Shown piece by piece: positions 7,841 to 14,450 of a DNA stretch of 64,000 nucleotides (the first letter of the stretch is position 1; each line of letters begins with the position of its first letter). Under the pieces are notes generated by a model, which was not told the DNA's origin, did not search any database, and saw only the letters and a program-made list of their open reading frames with translations. The DNA comes from an uncultured bacterium (GTDB lineage: Bacteria > Cyanobacteriota > Vampirovibrionia > Gastranaerophilales > Gastranaerophilaceae). The stretch lies in contig CASGCE010000008.1 of assembly GCA_949299935.1 (NCBI GenBank), positions 1 through 64,000 of the forward strand, written 5' to 3'. The position numbers were made by a program, and so were the translations under genes.

Positions 7841-8223
7841 TAAAGGCTGAATCCTCCCGGCAAAAGGTCTTCAATTTTATGCAAAGCAAGTTCATCGCCA
7901 TTTTTAAGTATTATGACAACTCCGTCTTGAGATTTGAATTCAAACAAAACCTGTCTGCAAGCTCCGCAGGGATAACAGTTTTCCTTATTGGGAGAATATA
8001 TTGCAATTGCTTTGATTTTTCTTTCATTGTCTGTTATGGCGCTTCCTATGGCATTTCTTTCTGCACAAATTGTAAGTCCGTAACTGGCATTTTCGAAATT
8101 GCAACCGGTGTATATTTTATCATTTTCAGTCAGAACGCAGGCACCCACCGGAAACTTTGAATATGGTACATAAGCATTTTTTGAAGCTTCCATAGCTTTT
8201 TCCATTAAGATTTTGTAATCCAT
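7840..8223 (-). CDS. cdd: Cytidine deaminase
   Basis: 127 residues from ATG 8223, which has AAAGGAGAG upstream; an earlier in-frame start at 8247 would put that ribosome site inside the gene. Zinc-dependent cytidine deaminase that turns cytidine and deoxycytidine into (deoxy)uridine for pyrimidine salvage. The signature residues are there: TICAERNA with the zinc Cys and catalytic Glu, and PCGACRQ with the other two zinc cysteines, plus the substrate-binding NFENASYG loop. Length is that of the small tetrameric type. It overlaps by one base the small zinc-ribbon gene downstream. Confidence 0.95.
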   Translation of the reverse strand: MDYKILMEKAMEASKNAYVPYSKFPVGACVLTENDKIYTGCNFENASYGLTICAERNAIGSAITDNERKIKAIAIYSPNKENCYPCGACRQVLFEFKSQDGVVIILKNGDELALHKIEDLLPGGFSL

Positions 8224-8292
8224 AATATTCTCTCCTTTTAATATCATTTTAGGATATTATTTTAGAAATATAATCCATTACACGTAGGATTG

Positions 8293-8301
8293 TGCTATAA
8301 T
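8293..8301 (+). promoter_or_regulatory. Extended -10 promoter, leaderless start
   Basis: TGC-TATAAT, a perfect extended -10, ends 6 nt before the ATG at 8308, so the transcript should begin at the A of the start codon. There is no Shine-Dalgarno sequence. Confidence 0.65.
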
Positions 8302-8307
8302 TTTGTT

Positions 8308-9108
8308 ATGAAATTTTTCACGAAAATAATTGTACTGTTGTGTTTATTGTTGGGTAATTGCGTAAGTGCAGAGCCTTTCAAGGTTGTGGTTTTGCCGGTT
8401 GATTTATTTTCGGTTTGTGACAATTACTATTGTTTTCCTGAAGTATCGGAGATTATAGCTGAAGATGTAATAAATAATTTTAATAAATGCGGCAAAATTG
8501 TTTCACCAAATATTTATGATATAAGAAAAAAGTTCGAAGGGGATTCCAAATTAAAGGCTTCAGCAGTAAATACATTAACCAGATTCAAGAACAAAAATTC
8601 TATTGATTTCACGTCAGCAAAAGTTATTGCGGATGCTTTTGGTGCGAAATCTTTACTTTTAATAAACAGTCTTGTAACGCAGCCGAATTCAAGACGCAGT
8701 GTATGGGAAGTAATGGAGGTTTCGAGTGTTTTTGAAGCTTACAGCAGTTATACAATGGAGACATATGCGGTATTGACGGATAATGTAAATGATGTTGTAA
8801 TGTGGAGTGGAAAATATAAAAGGCGTCTTGCAGATAATGAGTCAAGGTTTTGGGCGCTTACAAGTGCTCAAGCATTGTCACAATTAGAAAAATTAAAATT
8901 TTATTCCAGGGATATCATTTCAAAAAATATATCGGAAAATGTAGTTTTGCGTTTTTATCCCAAGGTTACCGAACCTATTTTGCCGCAATCGATTGAAAAA
9001 ACCGAAACAACGGATTTTCGCCCCAATCCTTTGCAAGGCACAAATTTCAAGCCGCAAGAAAATAAAGAGTACGAAGAAATTGATAGTGAAATGATTTTTG
9101 ATTTTTAG
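8308..9108 (+). CDS. Exported protein of unknown function
   Basis: 266 residues from ATG 8308. A TTG at 8290 is also open but would translate the -10 box, so it is rejected. The first 20 residues (MKFFTKIIVLLCLLLGNCVSA) form a clear signal peptide; a Cys just before the likely cleavage point could instead make it a lipoprotein, though the lipobox is poor. The mature part starts with an FKVVVLPVD strand and has a region (about 55-170) reminiscent of the nucleotide-binding-like domain of outer-membrane-associated TolB/CsgG-type proteins, which is a weak impression only. The C-terminus is Pro/Glu-rich. Its end overlaps the convergent gene by 4 bp. Confidence 0.75.
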   Translation: MKFFTKIIVLLCLLLGNCVSAEPFKVVVLPVDLFSVCDNYYCFPEVSEIIAEDVINNFNKCGKIVSPNIYDIRKKFEGDSKLKASAVNTLTRFKNKNSIDFTSAKVIADAFGAKSLLLINSLVTQPNSRRSVWEVMEVSSVFEAYSSYTMETYAVLTDNVNDVVMWSGKYKRRLADNESRFWALTSAQALSQLEKLKFYSRDIISKNISENVVLRFYPKVTEPILPQSIEKTETTDFRPNPLQGTNFKPQENKEYEEIDSEMIFDF

Positions 9109-9383
9109 TTTTTAAACGGATCTGGTTGTCTTGTTTGGGGCAGATTATTGTTTTGTTGTTCTCTTAATCTTTCATTGAAGGAATTGTCCGGATTTTGATT
9201 TTGCGTTTTTTTAGGCATCATAGTGTTTTTATCGGTATCCCTTTTTATCATATCATTTTTCATTTCGACCTGAGCCGGTGTTTTTATGGCAATTTCTTCC
9301 AGCTCGTTAATTCTGTCTTTTGCATCGATTCCTGCAAGTGTTAATACAACTGCAATTGATAAAAATATAAGGAACTTTTTCAT
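9105..9383 (-). CDS. Small secreted hydrophilic protein
   Basis: 92 residues from ATG 9383, which has AAGGAG upstream; the in-frame ATG at 9398 would contain that site. Signal peptide MKKFLIFLSIAVVLTLAG followed by a highly charged, Gln/Asn-rich and probably disordered chain ending in Pro-rich sequence. No family recognised. Convergent and slightly overlapping with the exported protein gene at 8308-9108. Confidence 0.6.
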   Translation of the reverse strand: MKKFLIFLSIAVVLTLAGIDAKDRINELEEIAIKTPAQVEMKNDMIKRDTDKNTMMPKKTQNQNPDNSFNERLREQQNNNLPQTRQPDPFKN

Positions 9384-9450
9384 TATGTTCTCCTTCATGT
9401 GATATTTTAGCCTGACTTTATTCTTTTTATATTACCCACGTGTTTAATAC

Positions 9451-9479
9451 TTGCACAAACTAACGTTCAATGTTAAAAT
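9451..9479 (+). promoter_or_regulatory. Promoter of the zinc-ribbon/radical-SAM pair
   Basis: TTGCAC (9451-9456), 17-nt spacer ending in TGT, then TAAAAT (9474-9479). It gives a leader of about 20 nt carrying GAGAGG before the ATG at 9506. Confidence 0.6.
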
Positions 9480-9505
9480 AGATTTATAAAAGAGAGGAAA
9501 ATCAT

Positions 9506-9676
9506 ATGGCAAGATTAATCAGACCTTCTTGGGCAATAAGATGCGTTCAATCAGGGTGCAAGACTCTTTTTGAAGTTGCGCAATTAGAGGACGGGAAACA
9601 GCAAGAGGTTGTGTGTCCGAACTGTGGGGAACACTACGTGTACCCGATTTTGAACGAGAATGAAAACGAATCGTAA
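9506..9676 (+). CDS. Small zinc-ribbon protein
   Basis: 56 residues. GAGAGG stands 9 bp before the ATG. Four cysteines: Cys-x5-Cys near the N-terminus and CPNCG near residue 40, a classic zinc ribbon arrangement, with VCPNCGEHYVYP as the second knuckle. Its stop is only two bases from the start of the radical-SAM gene, so the two are surely in one operon and may act together. No named family recognised. Confidence 0.65.
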   Translation: MARLIRPSWAIRCVQSGCKTLFEVAQLEDGKQQEVVCPNCGEHYVYPILNENENES

Positions 9677-9678
9677 CC

Positions 9679-10605
9679 ATGTTTAACAATACTGATAAAC
9701 GCTATAATCAGTATAGTACGTATTTGAAAAATAAATTTGGAGTTAAGGTTTATAAAATAACGCTTGACGCGGGTTTTTCGTGTCCAAACAGAGATGGTAC
9801 AATTTCGACCGGCGGATGTATTTTTTGTGATGAGGAGGGTAGTTTTTCGGGTGCTCATTCAAATAGGCTTGATATTGAAGAACAGGTGGAAATTGGGATA
9901 AAAAACTTGTCGGAGCGTTTTAAAGCCGAAAAGTTTATGTCCTATTTTCAAGCTTATACAAATACTTACAAGCCTGTTAAGGAATTAGAAAAGATTTATA
10001 ATTGTGCTTTGAAAAATGACAAAATTGTGGGGATTTCAATCGGTACAAGACCTGATTGTGTTGATGATGCAAAACTGGATTTAATAGCTTCATATAAAGA
10101 CGATTATTACACCTGGATAGAGTACGGACTACAATCCATTCACGATAAGACTTTGCGCAGGATAAATCGCGGGCATGATATGAATTGTTTTTTAGATGCT
10201 TATGAAAAAACGAAAAAACGCGGCATAAATGTATGTGTTCATGTTATTTTCGGATTGTGGGAAACTCATGAGGAAATTATGCAGACTGCAAAAAAGCTTG
10301 CACAACTGGGTGTTGATGGAGTCAAAATTCACATGCTTTGTGCTTTGGAGGGGACTAAACTTGCAAATATGTATGCAAATGGTGAAGTAGATTTTATGGG
10401 TGAGGATGAGTATGTGAATTATGTGTGTGACTTTTTGGAATATCTTCCCAAAGAAACTACAATTCATCGTCTTGCGGGTAACGGTAGTAAAGATACTTTA
10501 ATTGCACCAAAGTGGTTGGGAGCAAAATTCGATTGTCTTAATAAAATTGATAAGGAATTTGTTAAGAGAAATTCATATCAAGGCAACAAATTTGTTTACA
10601 ATTAA
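9679..10605 (+). CDS. Radical SAM protein, YhcC/TIGR01212 type
   Basis: 308 residues, the usual length of this family. The 4Fe-4S/SAM motif is the long-spaced form, Cys35-x11-Cys47-x2-Cys50 within AGFSCPNRDGTI...GGCIFC, which marks the YhcC group; GISIGTRPDC, a YGLQSIHDKTL segment and GVKIHMLCALEGT follow in family order. These proteins use S-adenosylmethionine and a reduced cluster to make a 5'-deoxyadenosyl radical, but the substrate is not established. It starts two bases after the small zinc-ribbon gene and shares its promoter. Confidence 0.9.
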   Translation: MFNNTDKRYNQYSTYLKNKFGVKVYKITLDAGFSCPNRDGTISTGGCIFCDEEGSFSGAHSNRLDIEEQVEIGIKNLSERFKAEKFMSYFQAYTNTYKPVKELEKIYNCALKNDKIVGISIGTRPDCVDDAKLDLIASYKDDYYTWIEYGLQSIHDKTLRRINRGHDMNCFLDAYEKTKKRGINVCVHVIFGLWETHEEIMQTAKKLAQLGVDGVKIHMLCALEGTKLANMYANGEVDFMGEDEYVNYVCDFLEYLPKETTIHRLAGNGSKDTLIAPKWLGAKFDCLNKIDKEFVKRNSYQGNKFVYN

Positions 10606-10725
10606 GTGATAATGTGTAATAATTTTCTTGGTTAGTTTGTAAAATTTTGTTAAAATACAAAGAAAAATTAGGCAAAAAATATTATTCATACATTTTAGAC
10701 TGTTTGCAATAGTATTGGAGAAAAT

Positions 10726-11439
10726 ATGTTAAGTGTACAATCAGTAAATTTAAGACCTGCATTTGGTGGTTATCGTCCAAACTACGATGAGGTGGAAGAT
10801 GTCGAGTTTACCCTGAAGGATGAGTATTATCCTAAGAATTCATATGTAAAAGATAAGTCTGCTTTGGAGGAACATTTAGCCGAAATTAATAAAGTTATTG
10901 AAGATAAATCAATACCGAAGCCTGTAAGGGTTTTTGGTAAACTGGTTTCGGTTGGTATAGGCTCTGTTTTGGGTTTTGTAAGTATGAAATATGGTGCTCA
11001 AGGTATGGCAAAACTCATTAGAAAAGGTGCAGCTTGGCTGGGTAAGTTAAAGGAAAAAACTTTCTTTGAAAATGCTGCCAAAAAATTTGCTTATGCGAAG
11101 GGGCAGATAAATGAAATTTGCACTAACGTATATAACAGTATAATGGACTCAAAATTAATAAAAGCCTCTTCTGAGTTCTTTGTTAATATAGGCAAAAAAT
11201 ATAAAGAAACAAAATTAGCTACAAGTATTTCAGAGTTTAATAAATCAAAACCTGCTAGAGTTGTTTTCGAAGGCGCTTCCAAAGTTAAGGATGGTATAAA
11301 CGGACTTTCAAGCAGAGCGCGTAAATATGTATCTCAAATTACGGAAGAACAAGTGGAAAAAGGTGTTGTTAACCTATTTGCATTCAGTGGTGGAGTTACA
11401 GGCGGAGTTACAGCCTTACAAGATGTTACTAAGGATTAA
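10726..11439 (+). CDS. Orphan protein with amphipathic central region
   Basis: 237 residues, not recognised. TTGGAG precedes the ATG. After a charged N-terminal part (to about residue 60) comes a small, Gly-rich hydrophobic stretch (VSVGIGSVLGFVSMKYG) that may dip into a membrane, then a lysine-rich helical region and a second Gly-rich hydrophobic stretch near the C-terminus. The N-terminus has the pattern Asn-x3-Ala-Phe-Gly-Gly that recurs in related form in two other orphans of the window. The next gene starts 3 bp after its stop and looks similar in composition, so they form a pair. Function unknown. Confidence 0.7.
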   Translation: MLSVQSVNLRPAFGGYRPNYDEVEDVEFTLKDEYYPKNSYVKDKSALEEHLAEINKVIEDKSIPKPVRVFGKLVSVGIGSVLGFVSMKYGAQGMAKLIRKGAAWLGKLKEKTFFENAAKKFAYAKGQINEICTNVYNSIMDSKLIKASSEFFVNIGKKYKETKLATSISEFNKSKPARVVFEGASKVKDGINGLSSRARKYVSQITEEQVEKGVVNLFAFSGGVTGGVTALQDVTKD

Positions 11440-11442
11440 TCT

Positions 11443-11901
11443 ATGATGTTAGCAGTTGAAGGAGTTTCATATACAGGTAATGGTTCAGGTAATGACGAAA
11501 GACGTGTCAGAGCCACTGAAGTCGGTGTGGGTGCCGGTGCTACTGTTGGCGGTGCTAAATACGGAATTAATGCTTTCAAGAGATTTAAGTTGAATAAAGT
11601 TGGTGATGTTGTCCAGTTATCAGGCAAAACCACTCAAGCTATAAGAGATGCTGCGAATGTCGGCAAAAAATCTAAGACACTTTGGAATAGAATGCTTATG
11701 AATGCTAAAACTTACAAAGAAAGCATTATCAACTGGGGTAAGTCATTAAAAGTTGCTAAATGGATGAAGCCGATTTTTGAAAGCAAGGCTTTTGCAAAAG
11801 TTTCTGCCGCAATTGGTGGTGTGACGGCTGTATTTGTATTCATTTCCGGTATTGGTGAAATGGGAAATACCTTCAGTAAACTTGCAAACAAAGGGGATTA
11901 A
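11443..11901 (+). CDS. Orphan partner of the preceding gene
   Basis: 152 residues, unrecognised. Starts 3 bp after the preceding stop (ATG 11443 or the adjacent ATG 11446), hence translationally coupled. Glycine-rich segment (VGVGAGATVGGAKYG) near residues 27-41, a Lys-rich helical middle, and a hydrophobic helix near 122-140 that could span or lie on the membrane. The composition mirrors its neighbour, suggesting a complex or a split protein. A 16-bp inverted repeat after the stop (11915-11960) could end its transcript. Confidence 0.65.
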   Translation: MMLAVEGVSYTGNGSGNDERRVRATEVGVGAGATVGGAKYGINAFKRFKLNKVGDVVQLSGKTTQAIRDAANVGKKSKTLWNRMLMNAKTYKESIINWGKSLKVAKWMKPIFESKAFAKVSAAIGGVTAVFVFISGIGEMGNTFSKLANKGD

Positions 11902-11907
11902 GTAATA

Positions 11908-11936
11908 TTGTTAAAATAACAAAATCGTGCTAAACT
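11908..11936 (+). promoter_or_regulatory. folP promoter, leaderless start
   Basis: TTGTTA (11908-11913), 17-nt spacer, TAAACT (11931-11936) preceded by TGC. Six bases separate the hexamer from the ATG at 11943, so the mRNA should start at the ATG. No ribosome-binding sequence precedes it. Confidence 0.6.
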
Positions 11937-11960
11937 TCGGTTATGCACGATTTTGTTATT
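11915..11960. promoter_or_regulatory. 16-bp perfect inverted repeat enclosing the folP promoter and start
   Basis: AATAACAAAATCGTGC (11915-11930) is mirrored by GCACGATTTTGTTATT (11945-11960) across a 14-nt loop. The loop contains the -10 box of folP (TGC-TAAACT, 11928-11936) and the ATG begins at 11943. In RNA reading through from the upstream orphan pair this folds into a strong hairpin ending in T-rich sequence, a likely terminator; in DNA it is an operator-like palindrome. Confidence 0.7.
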
Positions 11961-13085
11961 AAAGAAGTTATAAATGCGGATATGGGAAAAGAGCTTGCAG
12001 ATATTGGGTTTGACAAGTCATATCTCAACGAAGCTTGTAAAAAATTTGTGTATAAGAATTTGAAAATTTATAATTTATCAATGGCGCAGGCAAATATTTT
12101 AAAACAGACAGCAATATCTGTTGGCGCGGATTGTGCAACTCATCGAGAAACTATTACCGCTAAGATAGATAAAACAGACTGTCTGTTGGGTGGTAGTTAT
12201 TCTCAATTAAAAAAAATAGCTGCAAAACTTGTTCTACAGCCTTTTGGGTTGAAGTTTTTAGGTGAGCAAATTGATAATTTTTTGTCATTTAACAAAACAA
12301 ATCCTACAAAAATTGTGGGGATATTAAACTTAACACAAAATTCATTTTCAGATGGCGGAGAGTTTTATGAGTTAACAGATGCACTCAATCACTTACATGA
12401 ATTGATAAGTGACGGTGCAGACATAATCGATATCGGTGCGGAATCCACCAAACCTTATTCAACTGCGGTGGGTGATAATGAACAATTAGCAAAACTTATA
12501 CCTGTGCTTGAGTATATTAGGGCGAATAATATAGATATACCGGTAAGCATAGACACCAGAAGCTCAATTGTTGCAAAGAGATGTTTACAGCTGGGCGCTG
12601 TGATGATTAACGATGTTTCAGGTTTTGATTACGATAAAGGGATGCCCGGAATTATAGCAAAATATAATGCAAAAGTTATTATTCAACATTCAAAGTGTAC
12701 TCCGGATAAAATGCAAGATAATCCCGAGTATGACAATTTAATGGATGCAATATATTTGAGTTTAAAAAATAAAATAGAATTGGCTGTGTTGAACGGTATA
12801 AAGTGCGAAAACATAATTGTTGATCCGGGGATTGGTTTTGGTAAAACACGTAAAGATAATTTTGAAATACTTAAGCGTATTGAGGAACTCCGTGGTTTGG
12901 GTTATCCTCTTATGCTGGGGCTTTCCCGTAAAAGTATTTTAAACATGCCTGACAAAGACAATTTTACAAAAGATATTTATAGTACGGCATTGCATTCTGT
13001 TGCTATTTGTAAAGGAATTGACTATTTAAGGGTTCATAATGTAAAATTGTGCCGTGGGCTGGTTGATTTGTTAAAACAGGAGTAG
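11943..13085 (+). CDS. folP: Dihydropteroate synthase with N-terminal extension
   Basis: 380 residues, about 100 more than usual. Residues about 123-380 are the TIM-barrel dihydropteroate synthase, which joins p-aminobenzoate to the pterin pyrophosphate in folate synthesis: GILNLT with the metal Asn, SFSDGG, DIGAESTKP, VSIDTR, INDVSGF, VDPGIGFGKT and LGLSRKS are in order. The loop usually read as TPDSF is TQNSF here, a change next to the substrate site. The first ~120 residues, containing several Cys, are an extra domain I do not recognise. The gene begins inside a 16-bp palindrome and looks leaderless. A micro-ORF with a G9 run follows. Confidence 0.93.
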   Translation: MHDFVIKEVINADMGKELADIGFDKSYLNEACKKFVYKNLKIYNLSMAQANILKQTAISVGADCATHRETITAKIDKTDCLLGGSYSQLKKIAAKLVLQPFGLKFLGEQIDNFLSFNKTNPTKIVGILNLTQNSFSDGGEFYELTDALNHLHELISDGADIIDIGAESTKPYSTAVGDNEQLAKLIPVLEYIRANNIDIPVSIDTRSSIVAKRCLQLGAVMINDVSGFDYDKGMPGIIAKYNAKVIIQHSKCTPDKMQDNPEYDNLMDAIYLSLKNKIELAVLNGIKCENIIVDPGIGFGKTRKDNFEILKRIEELRGLGYPLMLGLSRKSILNMPDKDNFTKDIYSTALHSVAICKGIDYLRVHNVKLCRGLVDLLKQE

Positions 13086-13090
13086 AACAA

Positions 13091-13132
13091 ATGAAATTCG
13101 GGAGAAATAACGGGGGGGGGCGACCCTTCTAA
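13091..13132 (+). other. Micro-ORF containing a G9 homopolymer
   Basis: AGGAG inside the end of folP precedes an ATG at 13091 that opens 13 codons (MKFGRNNGGGRPF) before TAA. The three Gly codons are an uninterrupted run of nine G (13112-13120). Adding one G would join this frame, without a stop, to the pilin gene downstream. It may be a real leader peptide, a switch or chance. Confidence 0.3.
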
Positions 13133-13170
13133 GTAGATATAGCAAGGTTTTCGACCCAATCGGTATTATG

Positions 13171-13179
13171 TGCTATAAT
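13171..13179 (+). promoter_or_regulatory. Extended -10 promoter, leaderless start
   Basis: TGC-TATAAT, identical to the box at 8293, ends 6 nt before ATG 13186. No Shine-Dalgarno sequence. Confidence 0.65.
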
Positions 13180-13185
13180 TCAAGT

Positions 13186-13905
13186 ATGAAGAATTATAGT
13201 ACAAGAAAAGGTTTCACATTATCAGAGGTATTGATAACAATAGGGATAATAGGAGTGGTTGCAGCGCTAACGATTCCGAATTTAATTGTGAAATATCAGG
13301 AAAAACAAACTGTAACACGATTTAAGTGGGTATATTCAACATTAGCGAATGCTTTCACGATGGCGGTGGCGGAAAATGGAGCGCCGGAAGTATGGGAATT
13401 AGATAATCCTCAAGATTTGGCAGAGATTTTGTCAAAATATATGCGTGTTGATGAAAAATGCTATTATAAAAAAGGTTGTCTGCCCAGTGATATACAAGTT
13501 GTTGCGTTGACAGGTGAAACCAGATATGGACATTTGGGTAATTATTCGACAGTGGTGAAAGAAAAATTCGGTAATGGTATCGCTTTGTATTATGTGAGTA
13601 GTCATACCGGTTGTATTTACACCACTGTTGATGCCGCCGGAAATGAGAATATACATAAAAATGACTGCGGCAGTATATATGCATTTATAACTGCGAATAA
13701 ATTTAGCAGATTAGGCTTGGATCATTTTTTATTTACCGTCACTCCGAAAGGAATATTACCAAAGTATTATGATTGGAATGATAGCTATATAAAAAGAAAT
13801 TGTAATAAGGTAAACCAAAATACGGAAACAAATATCAATGTAAATGGCATGACATGCGGTGAATGGATAAGACGTTGGGGTAATGCCGATTATTGGTATG
13901 ATTAG
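13186..13905 (+). CDS. Type IV pilin-like protein with prepilin signal
   Basis: 239 residues from ATG 13186. An in-frame ATG at 13168 would translate the -10 promoter box and is rejected. The N-terminus is a textbook class III (prepilin) signal: basic MKNYSTRKG, cleavage after Gly, then FTLSEVLITIGIIGVVAALTIP with the conserved Glu at +5. Prepilin peptidase would cut and methylate it; the mature helix anchors it in a pilus or type II secretion pseudopilus. The globular domain is Cys- and Tyr-rich and shares its closing Cys-x-x-Trp ... Asn-x-Asp-Tyr-Trp pattern with the partial gene at the start of the window. No pilus assembly genes are nearby. It overlaps the end of apt by 4 bp. Confidence 0.9.
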   Translation: MKNYSTRKGFTLSEVLITIGIIGVVAALTIPNLIVKYQEKQTVTRFKWVYSTLANAFTMAVAENGAPEVWELDNPQDLAEILSKYMRVDEKCYYKKGCLPSDIQVVALTGETRYGHLGNYSTVVKEKFGNGIALYYVSSHTGCIYTTVDAAGNENIHKNDCGSIYAFITANKFSRLGLDHFLFTVTPKGILPKYYDWNDSYIKRNCNKVNQNTETNINVNGMTCGEWIRRWGNADYWYD

Positions 13906-14438
13906 TACTTGAGCATTGAAACGATTTTCAAATCTTTGTCGAATTTTTTACGGCCTTTTAGGTCTTCAAGTTCTATTAAAAATGCTATACCGACAAGATT
14001 TCCGCCTGTTTTTTTGATAAGTTTGCAAGCAGCATCAGCAGTTCCGCCTGTTGCAAGCAAATCATCCACGATTAAAACGTTGTCGCCTTCGTTGATGGCA
14101 TCCGTGTGGATTTCAATTTTATCAGTGCCGTATTCAAGTTGGTATTCCTGACTTATGGTTTCAGCAGGAAGTTTATTAGGTTTTCTTATCGGCACAAATC
14201 CTGCATTGAGTTTATATGCCATTGGCATGCCAAATATAAATCCGCGGCTTTCAATTCCTGCAATGTAATCAATTTTTACATCTTTGAATTGGTCACAAAG
14301 GTAATCAATCATCTCTTTAAGTATATCAGGTTCTTTCAGTGCGGTCGTTATGTCACGGAAGATAATCCCTTTTTGAGGAAAGTCTTTGACTGAACGGATT
14401 TTGTCTTTTACTTTTGCTACTGCATCGGTTGTGTTCAT
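13902..14438 (-). CDS. apt: Adenine phosphoribosyltransferase
   Basis: 178 residues, typical. Converts adenine and PRPP to AMP (purine salvage). The PRPP-binding motif VLIVDDLLATGGT is at about residues 122-134, preceded by IAGIESRGFIFG and the IRKPNKLP flexible-loop segment specific to APRT. Lies 12 bp downstream of the glycosyltransferase gene on the same strand, probably co-transcribed. Confidence 0.96.
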   Translation of the reverse strand: MNTTDAVAKVKDKIRSVKDFPQKGIIFRDITTALKEPDILKEMIDYLCDQFKDVKIDYIAGIESRGFIFGMPMAYKLNAGFVPIRKPNKLPAETISQEYQLEYGTDKIEIHTDAINEGDNVLIVDDLLATGGTADAACKLIKKTGGNLVGIAFLIELEDLKGRKKFDKDLKIVSMLKY

Positions 14439-14450
14439 CTATAGTTTCTC

